Source: Acidobacteriota bacterium (GTDB lineage Bacteria > Acidobacteriota > Blastocatellia > Pyrinomonadales > Pyrinomonadaceae). Taken from it: a DNA stretch of 10,219 bases. A program made the position numbers and the translations under genes. The notes beneath the pieces are model-generated. The model was given only the letters and a program-made list of their open reading frames with translations. It was not told the DNA's origin and ran no database searches. Location: positions 1-10,219 of the forward strand of contig JAOTWT010000069.1 of the NCBI GenBank assembly GCA_029862725.1. The letters are read 5' to 3'. This document shows positions 6,941 to 10,219 of this stretch, piece after piece; the first letter of the stretch is position 1, and each line of letters begins with the position of its first letter.

Positions 6941-7287
6941 CCCAATTCGAACCCACGAAAAACACCGACTTAGGACCTAAAAAAGGATTATCGAAAATAC
7001 CGGGGGTGTGAGGCCATTACCCGACACTAGAACTGAGAGTGACCGGAGACGGTCCTCGCTGCATTTCCCGCGCTGGATTAAGCCTGACCTCAAACCGAAC
7101 ACTTTCGCTTTTGCGAAAACCAGGACAGAAGACGGCTTCCTTATAATTACGGCGTTATATCCTTCGATACCCGGGGAATCAAACATTCTCAAAACTGCGA
7201 TGTAACCCATGTGCTTCGTACGGTCAGCAGCGGCTGCAGAAGCGGTCACAACTGCTTATGCTACCTCGCTTCAACTTTTTCGCCCTG
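6941..7287. other. Intergenic region between convergent genes; possible decayed gene fragment
   Basis: No gene can be supported with confidence in these 347 bases, which lie between the 3' ends of the PSRP gene and the exported coiled-coil gene. Two small hairpins are visible: GACCG-gaga-CGGTC (7041-7054), closing a GNRA-type tetraloop, and TTTCGC-tttt-GCGAAA (7103-7118). Neither is followed by a clear T-run, so they are poor intrinsic terminators. On the minus strand a frame open from about 7249 to 6977 encodes GYNAVII followed 8 residues later by VFAKA. This lines up without gaps with DYNAVIM...GFRRS near the C-terminus of the neighbouring minus-strand gene (9 identities in 28 residues by my count). 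That may be the remnant of a paralogue, but the match is short and could be chance. Confidence 0.35.
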
Positions 7288-8391
7288 CTACTTAACAATG
7301 CATTGAGTCGTAACCGCCGCCGGAAGTGTCACGTTGCCGGCGCTGTCCTCAAGCTTTACCTCGGCGCCTATCGACGCGCTCCGGCGAAACCCATAACAAT
7401 AAAGCACTTTTGGCATAATCACCGCGTTGTAATCCTTCATACTGGAGGACGCAAAGGTCATCTTTACCGGTGGACATGAAACGTTCGGAGGGCACGAAGT
7501 GGCAGTTAGGTATGCCGTCACCGGCCATTTGGGTTTGCCCGTGAAATAGACCGTAAGGTCGTTTCTCGCCCCGTTATTCAATGTCCTTCCGTCGTAACTC
7601 ACGCGATCCATATAGATTGAGAAATCGCTTTGCTCTGGAATCACTCCTGCAACGCCAAAATCAGAATCGGTTAACAGGATTCGGTATGTACGCACACATG
7701 GTTTCTTTTCCGGAAATGTCAGCCGGAAGTTTCCCTTCAGGGCGGTCCTGACGCCTTCTTTTGAAGGAATTCTCGAACCATCGGGATACCTCGCCACAAC
7801 TTTGATGCTGTACCTGACGACGTCCTTTTCATATTGATACTCCTGATCGCGAAGCCGCAAATCGCGTTCTTCTCCAGGCGATAATTCGCCGACCAGGTCT
7901 CCGAATTCCTTATCGTCATACGTGATCAGCAGGCGGAGTTTTGATTCATTTATGACGTTGAGGTAGAACCTCGACGCCTGCACTTTTTCCCAATCGGTTT
8001 CGCCGCATGGGAACAATTGCTTCTTTAATGCGCGTAGTTCTGCCTGCGGTTCCTCCAACTCACGCATAAGTCGTTCGATTCTTGCATTTATCTGGTCGTA
8101 GGATTCCTGGGTCTTCGCCTTGTTTCTTTGATCGAACAGTCTTCTGCTTTCTGCCATCAGTCTCGCAACTTTCTCTTTCAAATATAGGTAACGCTTCAGT
8201 AACTTCTCCCTGTCGTCATCGTCACCCTTGTTGATATCCGGAGATGTCTTTGTAAAGCCATGCTGCCGGAATGACGGGCTATTCACACCCGTGGTCGAAA
8301 GCCCGCCTGGCACGAAATCTGAAGTGACTGCATCCGCTGAAAAGAATATGGTGAAAGCCAGAATCAGTAAAAACTTATTCATTAGATTCAT
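7288..8391 (-). CDS. Exported coiled-coil protein of unknown function
   Basis: I do not recognise the family. From ATG at 8391 the protein has 367 residues. A signal peptide is clear: KFLLILAFTIFF as hydrophobic core, with likely cleavage near FSADA (residues 17-21). A Gly/Ser/Thr-rich linker and an acidic KGDDDDREK patch follow, then a charged helical segment (about 60-127) with heptad-like spacing that should form a coiled coil. The rest (about 130-367) looks beta-rich, with six cysteines in the mature protein, including C-PPNVS-C, suggesting disulfides outside the cytoplasm. The C-terminus ends in short strands (VTLPAAVTTQCIV). There is no lipobox, sortase signal or C-terminal anchor, so it is probably periplasmic or secreted. 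A GTG at 8403 in the same frame would add four residues, but it sits only two bases from the AGGAG at 8405-8409. The ATG at 8391 has a long yet more plausible spacing. Its nearest neighbours, convergent PSRP and divergent tRNA, give no functional hint. Confidence 0.8.
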   Translation of the reverse strand: MNLMNKFLLILAFTIFFSADAVTSDFVPGGLSTTGVNSPSFRQHGFTKTSPDINKGDDDDREKLLKRYLYLKEKVARLMAESRRLFDQRNKAKTQESYDQINARIERLMRELEEPQAELRALKKQLFPCGETDWEKVQASRFYLNVINESKLRLLITYDDKEFGDLVGELSPGEERDLRLRDQEYQYEKDVVRYSIKVVARYPDGSRIPSKEGVRTALKGNFRLTFPEKKPCVRTYRILLTDSDFGVAGVIPEQSDFSIYMDRVSYDGRTLNNGARNDLTVYFTGKPKWPVTAYLTATSCPPNVSCPPVKMTFASSSMKDYNAVIMPKVLYCYGFRRSASIGAEVKLEDSAGNVTLPAAVTTQCIVK

Positions 8392-8490
8392 TTCACTTAT
8401 CACTCTCCTAAAAATAATGCTTACTAATAATACTACTCCATTTTGAGAATCCTGGCTTCACCTTATCGAGCTCATCCGCACACGCGAGGT

Positions 8491-8520
8491 TTGACCTTTT
8501 ATAAACAAGAGTTTTATCAT
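8491..8520 (+). promoter_or_regulatory. Predicted sigma70 promoter of tRNA-Leu
   Basis: A -35 TTGACC (8491-8496) and a -10 TATCAT (8515-8520) are each one base from consensus, with an 18-bp spacer. Predicted transcription would begin near 8527, about five bases before the mature tRNA 5' end. It was identified by eye against the E. coli-type consensus. Confidence 0.6.
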
Positions 8521-8531
8521 CAGAAGCCTGC

Positions 8532-8616
8532 GCCGGAGTGGCGAAATTGGTATACGCACTAGATTCAAAATCTAGCGAGCTTTACGCTCATGGGAGTTCG
8601 AGTCTCCCCTCCGGCA
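8532..8616 (+). tRNA. tRNA-Leu (anticodon CAA)
   Basis: All arms fold. The acceptor stem is GCCGGAG (8532-8538) with CTCCGGC (8609-8615), with A as discriminator at 8616. The anticodon stem is CTAGA (8559-8563) with TCTAG (8571-8575), and the loop TTCAAAA has anticodon CAA at 8566-8568, reading UUG leucine codons. The long variable arm GAGC/GCTC (8577-8580/8586-8589) is the class II hallmark shared by Leu, Ser and Tyr. The T stem GGGAG/CTCCC encloses TTCGAGT. The 3' CCA is not encoded (the gene is followed by TTC), so it must be added by CCA-adding enzyme. The Leu discriminator A73 agrees. No intrinsic terminator is evident downstream. Confidence 0.97.
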
Positions 8617-8651
8617 TTCTCACTTATCTCCCCTCGGCATCATATTAAACA

Positions 8652-8680
8652 TTGTCAAACACGGTATTTTTGTGTTAAAT
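8652..8680 (+). promoter_or_regulatory. Possible promoter of the HD-GYP gene
   Basis: TTGTCA (8652-8657) and TTAAAT (8675-8680) are separated by 17 bp and match the sigma70 -35 and -10 boxes at 5 and 4 of 6 positions. This would give an AT-rich leader of about 60 bases before ATG 8749, with a weak AAGAGA ribosome-binding element about 10 bases before the start. Confidence 0.4.
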
Positions 8681-8748
8681 TTCAATAGTCGAAAACATAA
8701 AGCATCCACTTTTGTTTTTACGCACAAATCTTTCCAAGAGATAAATCA

Positions 8749-9876
8749 ATGATTGAACCAACCGATGCTTCCGTACTCGTCTGCGACCCTCACGAAAAGA
8801 ACCGTACGACGATCGTGAAGTTTCTTTCCGCGAATTATGCCTGCAAAGCGGCGGCTTCTTTTACAGAAGCCTCGGAGCTTGTTGCACGCGGTAATTTTGC
8901 GGCAATGGTGCTTGATTCCGGCGATGCCGAATCCGAGGACTTTATCTCGACAGCGCAATTTCTCGCGCCGGAGACATCCCTGATCGTGACCAGCGCAAAT
9001 GAGTCTTCGCGGTTTGTCGTCGATGCGTTTCGCGCGGGCGTTTTTGACGTCCTGCTGAAGCCATTTGAACTTGAAGAACTAGAGGAATCCGTGGTCCGTG
9101 CAATCGCAAAAGCGGAATCCGCACGATCGCGCGTCGATTATTACGACCGGCTTGAGGCCGAGCTAATAGACGGTGCGGCGCATCTCGAACAAGCGATCAT
9201 GGGCATCGAGAGTTCTTACGGAATGACCCTCAAGGCCCTGATCCAGGCGCTCGAAACTAGGGACGCCGAAACCCACGGTCATTCGGAACGCGTCGTTACA
9301 TTCAGCCTCCGTCTCGCCCACGAAGTGGGCCTGGACAAAGACCAAAAGCGCGATCTGGAGCTCGGTGCGATGCTTCACGATATCGGGAAGATCGGCGTGC
9401 CGGACGCCATTCTGAGAAAACCCGCAAAACTGAACAAGCGTGAATGGGACAAGATGAAACTGCATCCGGTTCAGGGTCATAGGATCTTGCGCAGCATCCC
9501 GTTTCTCGACGGTGCCGCAACGGTTGTCTTACAGCATCACGAGCGCTGGGACGGCGCAGGCTATCCACACCAGCTGCGAGGCGACAAGATCGATATCACC
9601 GCCCGTGTCTTTGCGGTCGCCGATGCCTTTGACGCGATGACGAGCGACCGTGTGTACTCGAAGGGCCGGACTTTTGAAGACGCATATAAGGAATTACAGC
9701 GCTGTGCCGGTTCTCAATTCGATCCCGGAGTGATCGAGGCGTTTAACGCCGTTCCGGCGAGCGACTGGGAGATCCTGCATGAGAGGTCTCTCCAGGAAAA
9801 GAAAGAGAGTAAGTCATTTCAGGCGGTCGTCGAAGATCTCGTAAGGTCCCACAGCCACTTTGAGATGGTCCACTGA
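8749..9876 (+). CDS. Receiver/HD-GYP protein, probable c-di-GMP phosphodiesterase
   Basis: The protein has 375 residues. Residues 5-122 form a CheY-like receiver: D13 in the acidic pocket, phospho-acceptor D56 (VLD), T81 (VTSAN) and K104 (LLKPF). Residues 123-160 are a helical linker, and about 160-345 the HD-GYP domain, which hydrolyses the second messenger c-di-GMP. Metal and catalytic signatures are complete: ETRDAETHGHSERV (169-182), HDIGKIGVPD (210-219, HD pair H210-D211), LHP (238-240), HHERWDGAGYP (263-273, GYP at 271-273) and ADAFDAMTSDR (291-301). The C-terminus has the usual CAGSQFDP (319-326), then a short charged tail. The receiver is atypical: only one acid (CD rather than DD) in the pocket, and D56 is followed by SGD instead of the common x-x-M-P. 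It may therefore respond weakly to phosphorylation. No histidine kinase is adjacent. Targets could include pilus or biofilm functions, but this is inference. Confidence 0.93.
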   Translation: MIEPTDASVLVCDPHEKNRTTIVKFLSANYACKAAASFTEASELVARGNFAAMVLDSGDAESEDFISTAQFLAPETSLIVTSANESSRFVVDAFRAGVFDVLLKPFELEELEESVVRAIAKAESARSRVDYYDRLEAELIDGAAHLEQAIMGIESSYGMTLKALIQALETRDAETHGHSERVVTFSLRLAHEVGLDKDQKRDLELGAMLHDIGKIGVPDAILRKPAKLNKREWDKMKLHPVQGHRILRSIPFLDGAATVVLQHHERWDGAGYPHQLRGDKIDITARVFAVADAFDAMTSDRVYSKGRTFEDAYKELQRCAGSQFDPGVIEAFNAVPASDWEILHERSLQEKKESKSFQAVVEDLVRSHSHFEMVH

Positions 9877-9905
9877 TCAGGAGTCTGGAGTCGGGATCCA
9901 GCATT

Positions 9906-10166
9906 CATAATCGCTCACGGCAGCGACCGGCTGTCATAATCGCTCGCGGTAGCGAGTGGCTGTCAGAACCGCTCGCGGTAGCGAGTGGCTGTCATTCTCG
10001 CTCGCGGTAGCGAGTGGCTGTCATAACCGCTCGCGGTAGCGAGTGGCTGTCATTCTCGCTCGCAGTAGCGACCGGCTGTCATAATCGCTCGCGGTAGCGA
10101 GTGGCTGTCAGAACCGCTCGCGGTAGCGAGTGGCTATCAGAACCGCTCGCGGCAGCGACCGGCTTT
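9906..10166. repeat. Nine tandem 29-bp hairpin-forming repeats
   Basis: Nine contiguous 29-bp units start at 9906, 9935, 9964, 9993, 10022, 10051, 10080, 10109 and 10138. Each begins CATAA, CATTC or CAGAA and ends in GGCTNT. The common core CGCTCGC-ggta-GCGAGTG folds into a stem of 7-8 pairs with a 4-base loop, including one G-T wobble. Units 1, 6 and 9 differ by carrying GCGACCGG in the right arm, and units 1 and 9 also carry loop ggca. Variation is concentrated in the first six bases (taat, gaac, ttct, taac) and the right arm. The period is not a multiple of three and there are no unique spacers, so it is neither coding nor CRISPR. It lies 30 bases downstream of the HD-GYP stop codon. Confidence 0.95.
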
Positions 10167-10219
10167 CCCAAAGCAGACGGAACTCTAATTCCCCATATCT
10201 GCGCAGAATCACCAGCACA
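10167..10219. other. Unassigned right edge
   Basis: These 53 bases between the hairpin array and the window end contain no feature I can support. A minus-strand frame is open to the edge, but it is too short to judge. Confidence 0.5.

Noticed and set aside
7103..7118. Intrinsic terminator for PSRP or the exported-protein gene
   Set aside because: The 6-bp stem with a TTTT loop is AT-rich in its outer pairs and is not followed by a T-run on either strand.
8532..8616. tRNA gene as an integration site for a mobile element
   Set aside because: No integrase gene and no repeat of the tRNA 3' end is visible elsewhere in the window.
9906..10166. CRISPR array
   Set aside because: The 29-bp units are directly adjacent with no spacers, and no cas genes are visible.

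Overview
The window carries ordinary bacterial housekeeping genes of moderate GC content, plus two unusual non-coding repeat arrays. Candidate phylum: Acidobacteriota (Blastocatellia-like). This rests on the style of the PilT, PSRP and HD-GYP proteins, the lack of an encoded CCA end on the tRNA, and the abundance of extragenic repeats. It is an inference from memory, not a database result.

Layout, left to right. (1) 1-945, minus: 5' part of a pilT-type retraction ATPase gene, cut by the window edge. (2) 1087-2255, minus: thiE (thiamine phosphate synthase) and, just upstream of it, a RimI-like GNAT acetyltransferase. Their stop and start codons share one base. (3) 2256-2658: a non-coding gap filled by a 28-copy, 9-bp tandem array, an 86-bp spacer, and a shorter copy of the same array in opposite orientation running onto the queA stop codon. 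(4) 2659-6044, minus: ppsA (phosphoenolpyruvate synthase) followed by queA (queuosine synthesis), again overlapping by one base. (5) 6116-6940, plus: the PSRP/PpsR regulator of PEP synthase, divergent from ppsA across a 71-bp gap. (6) 6941-7287: intergenic, with a faint trace of a decayed relative of the next gene. (7) 7288-8391, minus: an unrecognised exported coiled-coil protein. (8) 8532-8616, plus: tRNA-Leu(CAA) behind a good promoter. (9) 8749-9876, plus: a receiver/HD-GYP protein. (10) 9906-10166: nine back-to-back 29-bp units, each able to form a hairpin. No gene can be supported in the last 53 bases.

How the genes fit together. PpsA and PSRP form a known enzyme-regulator pair: PSRP switches PpsA off and on by phosphorylating a threonine two residues before the catalytic histidine. 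Both the Thr and the His are present in PpsA here. ppsA, queA, the acetyltransferase gene and thiE all read leftwards and could share a transcript, with the repeat-filled gap as a possible attenuation point. PilT (pilus retraction) and HD-GYP (c-di-GMP hydrolysis) both bear on surface behaviour, but they lie far apart here and nothing links them directly.

I see no convincing new multi-gene system. The features most worth a second look are the two repeat arrays, the exported coiled-coil protein with its possible decayed relative, and the atypical receiver domain of the HD-GYP protein.
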